Assembly (NCBI GenBank): GCA_016219705.1
Contig: JACRKQ010000078.1
Coordinates: 1-42,014 of the forward strand
Length of the DNA stretch: 42,014 nt
Origin: Candidatus Saganbacteria bacterium
Lineage (GTDB): Bacteria; Margulisbacteria; WOR-1; O2-12-FULL-45-9
Direction: 5' to 3'
This document shows, piece after piece, positions 1 to 8,994 of this stretch. Each line of letters starts with the position of its first letter. Positions within the stretch are counted from its first letter, which is position 1. Under the pieces are notes generated by a model. That model made no database searches and was not told the DNA's origin. It saw only the letters and a program-made list of their open reading frames with translations. The position numbers and the translations under genes were made by a program.

Positions 1-52
1 GATCTTTTTCGGTTATCTCGCGCCCGCGTGATTTTAGAATCACTTTGCTCAT
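1..52 (-). CDS. 5' end of a truncated CDS running off the left edge (N-term MSKVILKSRGREITEKD)
   Basis: ATG on the minus strand at 52 with an open frame to the window edge; too short to identify. Confidence 0.3.
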   Translation of the reverse strand, partial: MSKVILKSRGREITEKD

Positions 53-113
53 GGATATATTTGTAGCACATTTTTTGCGTGGACGCCAGCACTTTTTTTG
101 AAAGGAGGTTTGA

Positions 114-185
114 ATGTCTTTTTACCGAGCTAAACTATTACAATTAATCCAACCATTGATTACTGCCTTGGACAAAAATCGTTAA
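114..185 (+). CDS. possible 23-aa small protein MSFYRAKLLQLIQPLITALDKNR
   Basis: Strong Shine-Dalgarno AAAGGAGG at 101-108, 5 nt before an ATG at 114; stop TAA at 183-185; below the ORF track size cutoff. Confidence 0.35.
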   Translation: MSFYRAKLLQLIQPLITALDKNR

Positions 186-225
186 TTGGCCTGACCGTAA
201 CACGTTCCTTTCCCCTCTTCCGGCA

Positions 226-258
226 TTGACAATCAACTGATAATAGTTTACAATTATC
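226..258 (+). promoter_or_regulatory. sigma70-type promoter (TTGACA-17 bp-TACAAT) overlapped by an imperfect 20-bp palindrome, candidate ArsR operator
   Basis: TTGACA 226-231, TACAAT 249-254, 17-bp spacer; GATAATAGT-TT-ACAATTATC at 239-258 (8 of 9 bp match between arms). Confidence 0.6.
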
Positions 259-264
259 GCAACC

Positions 265-591
265 ATGAAACAGTTAAACGAAATGCACGCGGAAGTCTGC
301 AAAACTCTGGCCAACCCCAAACGAATTGAAATAATCAACCTGCTGGGGAATAAGGAACTTCCAGTTTCAAAGCTTTTGCAAAAAACAGGCCTCTTAAAAG
401 CCAATCTTTCCCAGCATTTATCCGTCATGCGCACTAAAGGGATTATAAAAGCCCGTAAAGAAGGATTAACGGTTTATTATCGCATCGCTAATCTGAAAAT
501 TATTAAAGCGTGCGATTTAATGCGGGAAGTTTTGTTTGAATTAACCAATAAGAAACAGGCGGATCTAAACAAATGGAAAAAGAAGCAGTAG
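265..591 (+). CDS. ArsR/SmtB-family winged-helix transcriptional regulator
   Basis: Protein MKQLNEMHAEVCKTLANPKRIEIINLL...LSQHLSVMRTKGIIKARKEGLTVYYRIA is a typical ArsR HTH and wing. Confidence 0.9.
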   Translation: MKQLNEMHAEVCKTLANPKRIEIINLLGNKELPVSKLLQKTGLLKANLSQHLSVMRTKGIIKARKEGLTVYYRIANLKIIKACDLMREVLFELTNKKQADLNKWKKKQ

Positions 592-980
592 CTAATATTG
601 CCAGGCAATTATATCTTGAAGAGGGTTATAGCTGTTCAACCAGCCTGCTCCTCGCGTTAAAAAAAGCCGGGATAGATATTCCCGACTCTATAATTTTATC
701 TGTGGCCGGACTTAGAAGCGGGATCGGGGGAGCGGGCTGCGTCTGCGGGGCATTAATGGCTTCGGTCTTAACAGTTGGCTATTTGTATGGCAAAACTGAT
801 GAGAAGAAAGCCAGTAAACTATCGGCAAATCTACATAATAAATTCAAAGAACAATTCAAAAGCACCTGTTGCCGGGTTTTAACTAGAAAATACAGCGATT
901 TTAAAAGCCTGGAAAGAAAAGAACATTGCGCTGGATTAGTAGAGTTTATGATTTTAGAACTGCAAAAAATAGAGGGGTAA
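573..980 (+). CDS. C_GCAxxG_C_C family redox protein
   Basis: Contains YSCSTSLLLAL and GIGGAGCVCGALMASVLTVGYLYG plus distal CC and C residues typical of this family; 19-bp overlap with the upstream regulator. Confidence 0.75.
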   Translation: MEKEAVANIARQLYLEEGYSCSTSLLLALKKAGIDIPDSIILSVAGLRSGIGGAGCVCGALMASVLTVGYLYGKTDEKKASKLSANLHNKFKEQFKSTCCRVLTRKYSDFKSLERKEHCAGLVEFMILELQKIEG

Positions 981-983
981 AAG

Positions 984-2132
984 ATGGGCAAAACTATTTT
1001 GATTTTGGGTGGCGGAGCCGGCGGTCTGGTAGCGGCAAACAAGCTGCGCAAGAAATTAAATGATGAGCATAAAATTGTCCTGATCGACCAAAATGATTTT
1101 CAACTGTACTACCCTTCCCTGTTTTGGATCCTTGAGGGAACCAGGACGTCGGAACAGATCTCAAAAAAGCTCAATGGCATTAGTAAAAAAGGGATCGAAT
1201 TTCATCAAGAAAAAATCACAAAAATAGATGTTATAACCAAGCAAGTTGAAGCAGGAGAAAACATCCATTCTTATGACTATCTGATTATCGCCCTGGGAGC
1301 CAAGCTGAATTATGAGGCCGTTCCAGGAATAGGCCCGAAAAACTGCCTCTATGTTCTCCCAGGGATTTTAAATCTCCGTGAGCAATTGAAAACTTTTTCT
1401 GGTGGAAAAGTTTATCTGGTGGTTTCCAGTGTTCCTTTTCGCTGCCCCGCGGCTCCTTATGAGGCGGCTCTACTTTTAGACGATTATTTCAGGCAGAGAG
1501 GAATAAGAGATAAAGTCGATCTTCGGCTTTTTACCGCGGAGGCCCAGCCTATGCCTGTTGCTGGACCTAAGATTGGCACATTGGTGAGAAAAATAATCGA
1601 GGGCCAGGGAGTAAAATATCATCCAACAGTAAAGTTAGCATCAGTTGATAATCAAAATAGAAAAATATTTTTTGACAATGGAGATAATTTCGATTTCGAT
1701 CTACTGGCAATCGTTCCTCCTCATAATGCTCCAGAAGCGGTAAGAGATGCCGGGCTGCTGGGAGATAATGGTTGGGTCTTGGTTAATCCTGCTATAATGG
1801 AAACAAAATATCCGGAGGTCTTTGCGATTGGGGATATTACCGGTATCAAGCTTCCCAGCGGGAAACCTTTGCCCAAAGCCGGCGTTTTTGCGCATTTTGA
1901 GGCCGAGGTTGTAGCCGAGAGAATCGCCGCCGAGATCGAAGGAAAAAAACCGGTTGCGAAGTTTACTGGCTGGGGCTCTTGCTTTCTTGAGATTGGCGGC
2001 GGTAAAGCAGGCCTGGCTTTTGGTAATTTCTATGCGAATCCCGATCCTAAAGTTATTATGTTGCCGCCAATGAAGCTTTGGCATTGGGTAAAAATCATTT
2101 TTGAAAAATGGTGGTTTTGGAAATGGTTTTAG
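984..2132 (+). CDS. FAD/NAD(P)-dependent oxidoreductase, sulfide:quinone oxidoreductase-like
   Basis: N-terminal dinucleotide fold ILGGGAGGLVAANKL; VPFRCPAAPYEAA and GWGSCFLEIGGGKAG cysteine contexts; FAIGDITGI FAD motif; Trp/Phe-rich C-terminal tail. Confidence 0.8.
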   Translation: MGKTILILGGGAGGLVAANKLRKKLNDEHKIVLIDQNDFQLYYPSLFWILEGTRTSEQISKKLNGISKKGIEFHQEKITKIDVITKQVEAGENIHSYDYLIIALGAKLNYEAVPGIGPKNCLYVLPGILNLREQLKTFSGGKVYLVVSSVPFRCPAAPYEAALLLDDYFRQRGIRDKVDLRLFTAEAQPMPVAGPKIGTLVRKIIEGQGVKYHPTVKLASVDNQNRKIFFDNGDNFDFDLLAIVPPHNAPEAVRDAGLLGDNGWVLVNPAIMETKYPEVFAIGDITGIKLPSGKPLPKAGVFAHFEAEVVAERIAAEIEGKKPVAKFTGWGSCFLEIGGGKAGLAFGNFYANPDPKVIMLPPMKLWHWVKIIFEKWWFWKWF

Positions 2133-2161
2133 CTGTAATAATGATTTTTTGTCGCGGTGAC

Positions 2162-3544
2162 CTAATATAACGCCAGCTCAAACACCAGCGCCTGCCGCGT
2201 GTGCGGTTTTAAGCTCGCCACAATTCGTCCATAGGGATCGATGATCGCGGTCAGACCGGAATTTCCCGCCTGCACAAAATAGCGACGATTTTCGATCGCC
2301 CGGAAAATTCCCGCATTAAGATGAAAATAAATCGCCGACGAATCGGCAAACCAGGCGTCATTGGTGACCAGCAAAATAAAATCTGTCTCCGGCTTGACCC
2401 TCGCCTTCATGACATCAGGAAAAATCGACTCAAAACAGATGGCCGCCGCGAGATTAAAAGGCCCGAATTTTAGCGGTTGGGGCGGCTGGTCGCAGCTGAA
2501 TTCTTCGTCAAAATAGCCTGTCTTTTTTAACCAAGGATAAAGCAGCGGACGCAGCGGCAGATATTCGCCGAAAGGGACGAGACGCTGTTTATCATAACGC
2601 GCCGCCACCCGCCCGTCCGGTGAAATTACCGCCAGAGAATTATACGCTTTACTGCCCATGGAATAAGGCATCCCCAGAACCAGCCAAGCGTGAGACTGCC
2701 TGGCTAAATTTTGCAAACGGCTAAAAATTTGCGGATCATTCAAAGCAAAGGTAAAAATAGCGGTCTCCGGCCAGACAATAATAGCCGGCTGTTCCGCCGT
2801 AACCTGCAAGGTCAATTGCTCGTGTAGGGCGATGATCTCTTGTATCTTAGCCGGATTCATCCGATCCCTCTGGTCGACATTGGTCTGCAGGAGGGCGATC
2901 TTAATTGCTTTGGCCGTAACGGGAGGCTTTTGGTTGAGGACAAAATTACCGTAAGCCACACTCATTGAAACCAAGAGAATCGCAACAATTAAAAAATGCC
3001 AATTGCGCCGGTTAAGCCAAAAGTAGAACAAAGCGGCATTAAATAATATCACCAGGAAACTTACGCCGTAAACCGAAACCAAATTAGCAATCTGAATTAG
3101 CGATAAAATAGAGACCTGGGAATAACCGACGTCGCCAGCGGTCAGGCCTAAAGGACCGAAAGCGCGCAGCCATTCAATCATTACCCAAATCAGCGCCGCC
3201 AGTAAAGGGAAAAGACGCGTCTGCAATTTCATTAGCCAATAACCTGCCCAGCAGAATAAGACAAAAAATAAAGTCTGGAAAATCGTCAGCGCCAGCCAGC
3301 CTAAAATAATCCAGGCGCCGGCAAAACGCCATAGGGTAAAAAGCCAGAACAAGTTTAAGACAAAAAATGTCCCGCCAAAATTTATCCCGCACCAGACGGC
3401 TTGAGATTGGCTCCTGGCTTTATTCAGGGCAAAAAAAAGCGGCAGCATAGCGGCCCAGGCCAACCAGAAAAAATTAAATTTTGGAAAAGATAAGGCTAAA
3501 AGCAAACCGGAGAAAATCGGCAAAATCCAGGATTGAATCCCCAT
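2162..3544 (-). CDS. lnt: apolipoprotein N-acyltransferase
   Basis: Polytopic N-terminus; nitrilase-type motifs VWPETAIF, FGEYLPLRPLLYPWLKK, AAICFESIFPD; start taken at MGIQSW. Confidence 0.9.
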   Translation of the reverse strand: MGIQSWILPIFSGLLLALSFPKFNFFWLAWAAMLPLFFALNKARSQSQAVWCGINFGGTFFVLNLFWLFTLWRFAGAWIILGWLALTIFQTLFFVLFCWAGYWLMKLQTRLFPLLAALIWVMIEWLRAFGPLGLTAGDVGYSQVSILSLIQIANLVSVYGVSFLVILFNAALFYFWLNRRNWHFLIVAILLVSMSVAYGNFVLNQKPPVTAKAIKIALLQTNVDQRDRMNPAKIQEIIALHEQLTLQVTAEQPAIIVWPETAIFTFALNDPQIFSRLQNLARQSHAWLVLGMPYSMGSKAYNSLAVISPDGRVAARYDKQRLVPFGEYLPLRPLLYPWLKKTGYFDEEFSCDQPPQPLKFGPFNLAAAICFESIFPDVMKARVKPETDFILLVTNDAWFADSSAIYFHLNAGIFRAIENRRYFVQAGNSGLTAIIDPYGRIVASLKPHTRQALVFELALY

Positions 3545-3546
3545 GA

Positions 3547-4314
3547 TTATTGAACCGCCACCCGGCACTCAATGACATCCTGATTGGCCGGCAGAGCGTC
3601 ATTGCTCTCGTCATTAACTGTCACAATGGAACCGGCGATTTTACTGATCCGGTTCCCTGTCGAAGGAAGATGGTCCGCCGGCTCTTTGGGCGCTCCCACC
3701 GGCCAGGGGACTGTGACAAAATCAAAATATATATAATCGGGAAGAGCCGCAAAGACCCGGTTGAGACGGAAAGAAAAATGGAGTTTGGTCGTTGCCTCCC
3801 CACCCTCCGCCAGCGCCTCCCTCGTCAGCGCCTGATTCAAACTAAACGGGCCTTTCGCTAGGAAATAACCGTTAGCGTCTAAAACAACATAACCAGACCA
3901 GGTGGTAAAGAAACGGCTGAAATAGGCTTCGCGGGAGCCGATTTGCGGCGTCATATCCGGTTCGATAAATTCCGGGGTGGCGGAAATTAAATAAGGTTCG
4001 GGCAGCGGCAGCTGGTAACTGCCATTGTCGCTTAAAACAAGGAAATAGCGCGTGTTGGCAAGATCAACCGTACCCCGCAGGGTGACATCCACAATTATCT
4101 GGTCGCCATAGGCAACGATCGGGGTAACTGTGCGCGCACAGCCCGTCAACAAAATGACAAATGTCAAATAAATCAAGAAAAATCCTAATTTCCTAAATCC
4201 TAAATCCGAATGATGCCTCCTTGTTCGGATTTTCGGATTTCGGATTTGATTGGATGATTTATTATGATTTTGAATTTGTTTAGAGTTTAGAATTTCGAAT
4301 TTAGAGTTTATCAT
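3547..4314 (-). CDS. putative lipoprotein of unknown function
   Basis: Hydrophobic segment FLIYLTFVILLTGC with lipobox LTGC; lies between lptD-like and lnt; N-terminal ~45 aa are low-complexity repeat translation and the start is uncertain. Confidence 0.6.
   Translation of the reverse strand: MINSKFEILNSKQIQNHNKSSNQIRNPKIRTRRHHSDLGFRKLGFFLIYLTFVILLTGCARTVTPIVAYGDQIIVDVTLRGTVDLANTRYFLVLSDNGSYQLPLPEPYLISATPEFIEPDMTPQIGSREAYFSRFFTTWSGYVVLDANGYFLAKGPFSLNQALTREALAEGGEATTKLHFSFRLNRVFAALPDYIYFDFVTVPWPVGAPKEPADHLPSTGNRISKIAGSIVTVNDESNDALPANQDVIECRVAVQ
4153..4300. repeat. AT-rich inverted-repeat element spanning the N-terminal codons of the lipoprotein gene
   Basis: AATGACAAATGTCAAATAAATC (4153-4174, 19/22 identical to 18601-18622) plus opposed AAATCCGAA/TTCGGATTT words. 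Confidence 0.7.
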
Positions 4315-4315
4315 T

Positions 4316-6589
4316 TTAGTATCGTTGTACCGCCCCTTCCGGCTTTAATTCACGCAAGCTTTTTTCCAAAGTGTCAAAATAAAAACCGCGGCCGCTTGAT
4401 ACTCCAACCGGCTCATCCGGCAAGGCGTTCAGGCTCATGGTAAAACTAAATTCTTTCCGGTAATCGTTATACGTGTAAATCAAACGCCAGCAATGCAGTT
4501 CTTTGACCGCCATTATATCACGCACTTTAAATTCTTTGGTGTTAGTATCAAGTATCTGGTTGAAGATCAAATGCCATTGGTTTGGCTCCCCGGCCAGGAT
4601 AAAAAGATCATGGTTAAAACTCGCGGCTTTTAGGTCCCCATTATTTAAATCAGAAACAGCGGAAAAGCGGGTGGTTAAAAAATTAAACGGCGTCAGGGCG
4701 AGATTATTAATAAAGTCGCGGTATTGCCGCTGTTCTATGCTCCAGCCGGTGCTGGCATCCCAGGTCAGCCATTTTGCCGGCCGCAGCATCAAGCCGCCCA
4801 TGACATCAGACCATTGGCGCGCTTGCCAATTATAGCCGCTGTCAATTGTCAGGCGAAAGCGGTCGAGATAATAAAAAATTAATCTATCAGAGGCGTTATG
4901 ATAACGACTGCCTAATTGGTCAAAAAGAAAAGGTGAATTACCGTCGCTGATCGCTTTTTGGTAACTGATTTCATGGCGAAAAGAACTTCCCAGATCAGTC
5001 TGCAAGCGCAGGCTTTCGCGGTAATTATAGAGCGCGTCTCCAGGCCCGTAAAGGATTTGGTCGAGTCCAGCTCCCATCCCCAAAATCGTCCCAAAGCCTA
5101 AAGAAAAACTGCGGTCCAAGTCCAGCGCCGCCTGGTAGCGCTGGGTGGAGAAATTTCGATTGCCGGCCAGTTCGGGGACAAAACGCACTTCACGATAAAA
5201 ACCATATTTGAGGCGGGGCTGCAGCCGGAAAATTTTCAGGTCGAGCGCATCAGGGGAAATTTCCAGTTCCGGTTGTTTTTCCAAGTACTGATAATTATTA
5301 TCGCCGGTATAAGCATCGCCATCTAAATCTAAATACCAATTTTCGTTTATCCGCCAGGAAAAATTTTTTCCCCGCCCGCTTAACTCCACCACCGGCTCCA
5401 GCCGTTGGTCGCCAATCATTCCCTCCCCCGCCACATTATTATAATAATTAGCCCGGGTATCGAAATTAATCCCGGACCACAGGAGGCGATGGTGGCTGAA
5501 ACGTTGTGATGACCGGAGCCAATTCGGCGCTTTAGTCAAATATTCATAATTAAAATTATAATTTGTCGCCGTGTCGCCGCGCGCTTGAGCCAGATCAAGA
5601 TTATATCTTTTATAAAAGGCCTGCCGGTCATCAAAGGTATTAAGGTTCAGGTCGAGCCTGGCCTGATCGCGGTACTGCAGGCCCAAACCGAATTCTGTCT
5701 GGTCTTTCCGACTGTAAGGGATAAGGTAAGTTGCCGTATATCTATGGTTAAAGTTCAATTTTGTCCAGGGAGTAATCTGTTTGCTGTGACTGATCCGGCT
5801 GACCCAATCTGTCAGCTTAGTATCCTGCTCATCGAGATGATAGAGATAAAGGGCCCCCGCCCCCAACCCCAATAAATCATAATTCAACTGTGTTCCCTGG
5901 CCAAAACCCTTTTTCTCCATCAGATCAAGGTAAAGAATGCCCAGGGGATACCCCCAGGTCGATTTGAGATAATCGCCTTCTGTCTCATTATGGCCAAAAG
6001 ACCAGTTGCGTTTTTCTTTTTGACCTAAATCATAGTAGAGCAGCGGCAGCCATAAGACCGGTACAGCGCCGACATAAAGGGTGGAATTATAGCCTAAAAC
6101 TTTATCATCAGGATAATATTCCACTCTGTCCGCCAGTAAATAATAATGGGGCGTAGTCCTTTCACATGTCGACAAAGACCCTTTTTGTCCCAGCAATTTT
6201 TTTTTCTGATCATTAAGGCTGGCCGCCGTCAAAAACAGGGGCCCGCGCATACGTTTAGGATTCGTCCGGGCGCGAAAATCGGTAAAATTAGCCTTTTGGT
6301 TGTCAATGTTATAAATAAGGGCGGCGGCATTTGCCTTATACTGGCTGTCCAGCAAGCGGACGTGCCCGTCTGCTGTCGCAATATTGGTCGCCGAATCCAT
6401 AACCAGATGGTCGGCAAAGATTGTGGCCTCTTTAAATTTTACTTCAACCGAGCCAGTAGCTTCGATAATCGACGTCCCTTCAATAAACTTGAGCTTGTCG
6501 GCTTTAAGATTAACAGGGATCTCTTCCGCCCATAACGCCAGCGATAAAGAAAATAGACAAAAGATCACCGCGGCCGTCTGCCTGTTCAT
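4316..6589 (-). CDS. lptD: LptD/OstA-like LPS assembly outer-membrane protein
   Basis: Signal peptide followed by OstA-like VNLKADKLKFIEGTSIIEATGSVEVKFKEATIFADHLVMD, LptD-like YYLLADRVEYYPDDKVLGYNSTLYVGAVPVLWLPLLYYD and a long beta-strand-rich C-terminus. Confidence 0.85.
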   Translation of the reverse strand: MNRQTAAVIFCLFSLSLALWAEEIPVNLKADKLKFIEGTSIIEATGSVEVKFKEATIFADHLVMDSATNIATADGHVRLLDSQYKANAAALIYNIDNQKANFTDFRARTNPKRMRGPLFLTAASLNDQKKKLLGQKGSLSTCERTTPHYYLLADRVEYYPDDKVLGYNSTLYVGAVPVLWLPLLYYDLGQKEKRNWSFGHNETEGDYLKSTWGYPLGILYLDLMEKKGFGQGTQLNYDLLGLGAGALYLYHLDEQDTKLTDWVSRISHSKQITPWTKLNFNHRYTATYLIPYSRKDQTEFGLGLQYRDQARLDLNLNTFDDRQAFYKRYNLDLAQARGDTATNYNFNYEYLTKAPNWLRSSQRFSHHRLLWSGINFDTRANYYNNVAGEGMIGDQRLEPVVELSGRGKNFSWRINENWYLDLDGDAYTGDNNYQYLEKQPELEISPDALDLKIFRLQPRLKYGFYREVRFVPELAGNRNFSTQRYQAALDLDRSFSLGFGTILGMGAGLDQILYGPGDALYNYRESLRLQTDLGSSFRHEISYQKAISDGNSPFLFDQLGSRYHNASDRLIFYYLDRFRLTIDSGYNWQARQWSDVMGGLMLRPAKWLTWDASTGWSIEQRQYRDFINNLALTPFNFLTTRFSAVSDLNNGDLKAASFNHDLFILAGEPNQWHLIFNQILDTNTKEFKVRDIMAVKELHCWRLIYTYNDYRKEFSFTMSLNALPDEPVGVSSGRGFYFDTLEKSLRELKPEGAVQRY

Positions 6590-8994
6590 GCCGCTTTAGC
6601 TGGCGGCTGTTTAAATCGCAAACGGTCTTCAAAAATTTCCGCCAGGATGCCAAACTTCCCCGGCTGACGGTAGAGCTCTAAAGCCCGGCGGATATTTTTT
6701 TGGGCATAAAAAGCATCGCCGAGATTGAGACAGATCGCTGGATTCTCCGGATCAACAGCATAAGCTTTTTCTAATTCCTGGACGGCCGGTCCGGGCTGCG
6801 CCAGCAGAAGGGTTACCAATCCTAAATTATTGTGTAAAACGGCAGCGGACGGCTCAATCTTTAGCGCTTCTTCCAATCTTACTTTTGCTTCCCGCAATTT
6901 TCCGTCGGAAACCAGACAAACCGCGAGATTATTCAAAGCGGTCGCGAACCCGACATCCAGTTGGACCGCCAGCTGGAATTCTTCCAGCGCCGCAGAAACC
7001 ATCCCTTTTAAGTAGAAATCAAAACCGGCTGCGTTATGATTATGGCCAAAAGACAGGCTCACATCTTCTTTTCGGCTGATTTTATTGTTCTGCGCTTCTC
7101 TGCCCCAAAAAACCACAATCTTTTTGCTCTCCGGCTGCGACATAGCCATTATCAAGGCTTTGGTTTGCATACTTTTTAAGCTGGCGCTTTTAAGATATTT
7201 CACCCGCCGCCGCAGATCGGCAAAGTCGATATCTTCCTGGAGCAGTTCTTCGTAAATTTTTAGCGCCGGACTAGCCAGCCCCTGCGCTTCATAAACTGTC
7301 CCGAGGTTAAAACGGATCTGGCGCCCCAATTCCGCTTGTTCCGGCGGCAAAAGGTCCAGCCCGCGACTGAATTGCGCCGCCGCTAAATCATAGCGTCCTT
7401 CACTGCGGTAAAGACAACCTAAAAGGCCAACGACCGATAATATTTTTGACTCATCTTTGGCCGCCGCCTGCAATTCTCTGATCGCCGCCTCCGCCTGGCG
7501 TTGTTGTAAAAATAATTTGGCCAGGTCAAGATGTAAAGATTGTTTCCAGGGGTCAGCGGCAATCTTGTTTCTGGCCTGTTCAACTGCCGCCGCCAGCTCG
7601 CGCTCTTTGGCCGCCTGATAGCCTGCCTGGGCTTGCAGATTAAAGGGATCAAGCGCCAAAGCCTGCGCTAAAACACCGACCGCCTTGCGGTCCAATTTAA
7701 GTTGAAAGTAGGCGTCACCTAACAGGCTGTAAGCCGCGGCAAAATTTTTGTCGTCAGCAATAAGATTCTCCGCCTCTACCGCCGCCTTCTGCGCGTCATC
7801 AGCCGCCAGGTGCGCCCGACCCAGAATGAGGCGGGCCTGCCTGCCGACCGTGCTTGCCGGCAGGCAGGTAGGCATGGCCGCCAATAATTGCGGCTGGTTC
7901 TTAATAATTTCGCGGCAGCGCTTGATAACAGTCTCCGCCGTCTCCGGATCAGCCCGGAGCATAAATTCATATTGGTCCAGAACTTCATCAAGCCGGCCCC
8001 GGCTTAAATATATTTCGGCCAGGTAAGTGCGGGCCAGCAGCTGTTCGGGACACTCTGCCAGTATCTCCTGATAACCGGCCATGACCGCGTCAAAAAATTC
8101 TGGTTTGTTCTTCCCAACAATTGTTGGGTTGACCAGATCATGATATAGTTCGATCGCTTCACTGAAATTTCCCTGGCGCCGCAAAACTTCCGCCAGGGCC
8201 AAAGTTGCTTGAGGATGTCCGGGATAACTGCGCAGCAGCCCGCGCAGTTTGGTTAATATGCTGTCCAGCTTCAAGCGGTCAAGGCGGATAATCTCCAAAT
8301 ATTTGGCGACAGCCAATTCCGGCTTCAGCGAACGAAGATAGACATTAGCCAGGATCTCACGGATAAAAACATTTCCCTCTTCTTTTCCTAAAAGACCCTC
8401 AAGCCGCTGGATCACTTCCCGGCTGACTTCGGGATCGTCAGAAAACATCGCCTGGAATTTTTCAGCGGCATAATTGTATAACTCCGTGCGCGTGTATAAT
8501 TCACCGAGAGTCCGCAGGATCTGTTTATCGTTCGGTTTATAAATTAAAGCTTCGTTATAAAATTTTATGGCGTCATTCAACCGGCCTTTTTCGAGATAAG
8601 CGTTGGCCAGGATTTCCACCAGTGAAACATCTTTGAGACCAGTGCCGAGTGAACGCTCCAGGAGGGCGATGACCGCATCGACATCTCCCTGCTTAATAAA
8701 TATCCTGCCCAGGACATTATAAATTTCTACATTTTGGGGATCGATTTCCAACGCTTCTTCCAATTCCGCAATGGCGTGTTCAAGCTCCCCCTGATTCAAG
8801 ACGAAACCGGCCAGAGAGAGCCGCGGCCCGATTACTTGCGGCTGTCGGGCAATGGCTTTTTCATAATCAACTAAAACATCGGCCAATAATCCCGGCTGTA
8901 ATTCTACCGCCTGGCAATAATGATTTTTCGCCTGCAGGAATTGGCCTTCGTCTAAATAATGGCGCGCGCGCGCCTTTACACCGGAACCACTCAT
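6586..8994 (-). CDS. tetratricopeptide-repeat protein
   Basis: Many TPR units (e.g. EIYNVLGRIFIKQGDVDAVIALLERSL, AVLHNNLGLVTLLLAQPGPAVQELEKAYAVDP); ATGA overlap with the downstream lptD-like gene. Confidence 0.9.
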   Translation of the reverse strand: MSGSGVKARARHYLDEGQFLQAKNHYCQAVELQPGLLADVLVDYEKAIARQPQVIGPRLSLAGFVLNQGELEHAIAELEEALEIDPQNVEIYNVLGRIFIKQGDVDAVIALLERSLGTGLKDVSLVEILANAYLEKGRLNDAIKFYNEALIYKPNDKQILRTLGELYTRTELYNYAAEKFQAMFSDDPEVSREVIQRLEGLLGKEEGNVFIREILANVYLRSLKPELAVAKYLEIIRLDRLKLDSILTKLRGLLRSYPGHPQATLALAEVLRRQGNFSEAIELYHDLVNPTIVGKNKPEFFDAVMAGYQEILAECPEQLLARTYLAEIYLSRGRLDEVLDQYEFMLRADPETAETVIKRCREIIKNQPQLLAAMPTCLPASTVGRQARLILGRAHLAADDAQKAAVEAENLIADDKNFAAAYSLLGDAYFQLKLDRKAVGVLAQALALDPFNLQAQAGYQAAKERELAAAVEQARNKIAADPWKQSLHLDLAKLFLQQRQAEAAIRELQAAAKDESKILSVVGLLGCLYRSEGRYDLAAAQFSRGLDLLPPEQAELGRQIRFNLGTVYEAQGLASPALKIYEELLQEDIDFADLRRRVKYLKSASLKSMQTKALIMAMSQPESKKIVVFWGREAQNNKISRKEDVSLSFGHNHNAAGFDFYLKGMVSAALEEFQLAVQLDVGFATALNNLAVCLVSDGKLREAKVRLEEALKIEPSAAVLHNNLGLVTLLLAQPGPAVQELEKAYAVDPENPAICLNLGDAFYAQKNIRRALELYRQPGKFGILAEIFEDRLRFKQPPAKAA
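7836..7868. repeat. perfect 11-bp inverted repeat CCTGCCTGCCG/CGGCAGGCAGG with 11-nt loop inside the TPR CDS
   Basis: Arms 7836-7846 and 7858-7868; encodes PTCLPASTVGRQAR within the TPR protein. Confidence 0.85.

Noticed and set aside
4503-6535. Long antisense ORFs opposite lptD and other genes (e.g. 4503-4835, 6146-6535)
   Set aside because: They lie opposite strong CDSs, have biased composition and no recognisable domains; treated as shadow ORFs.
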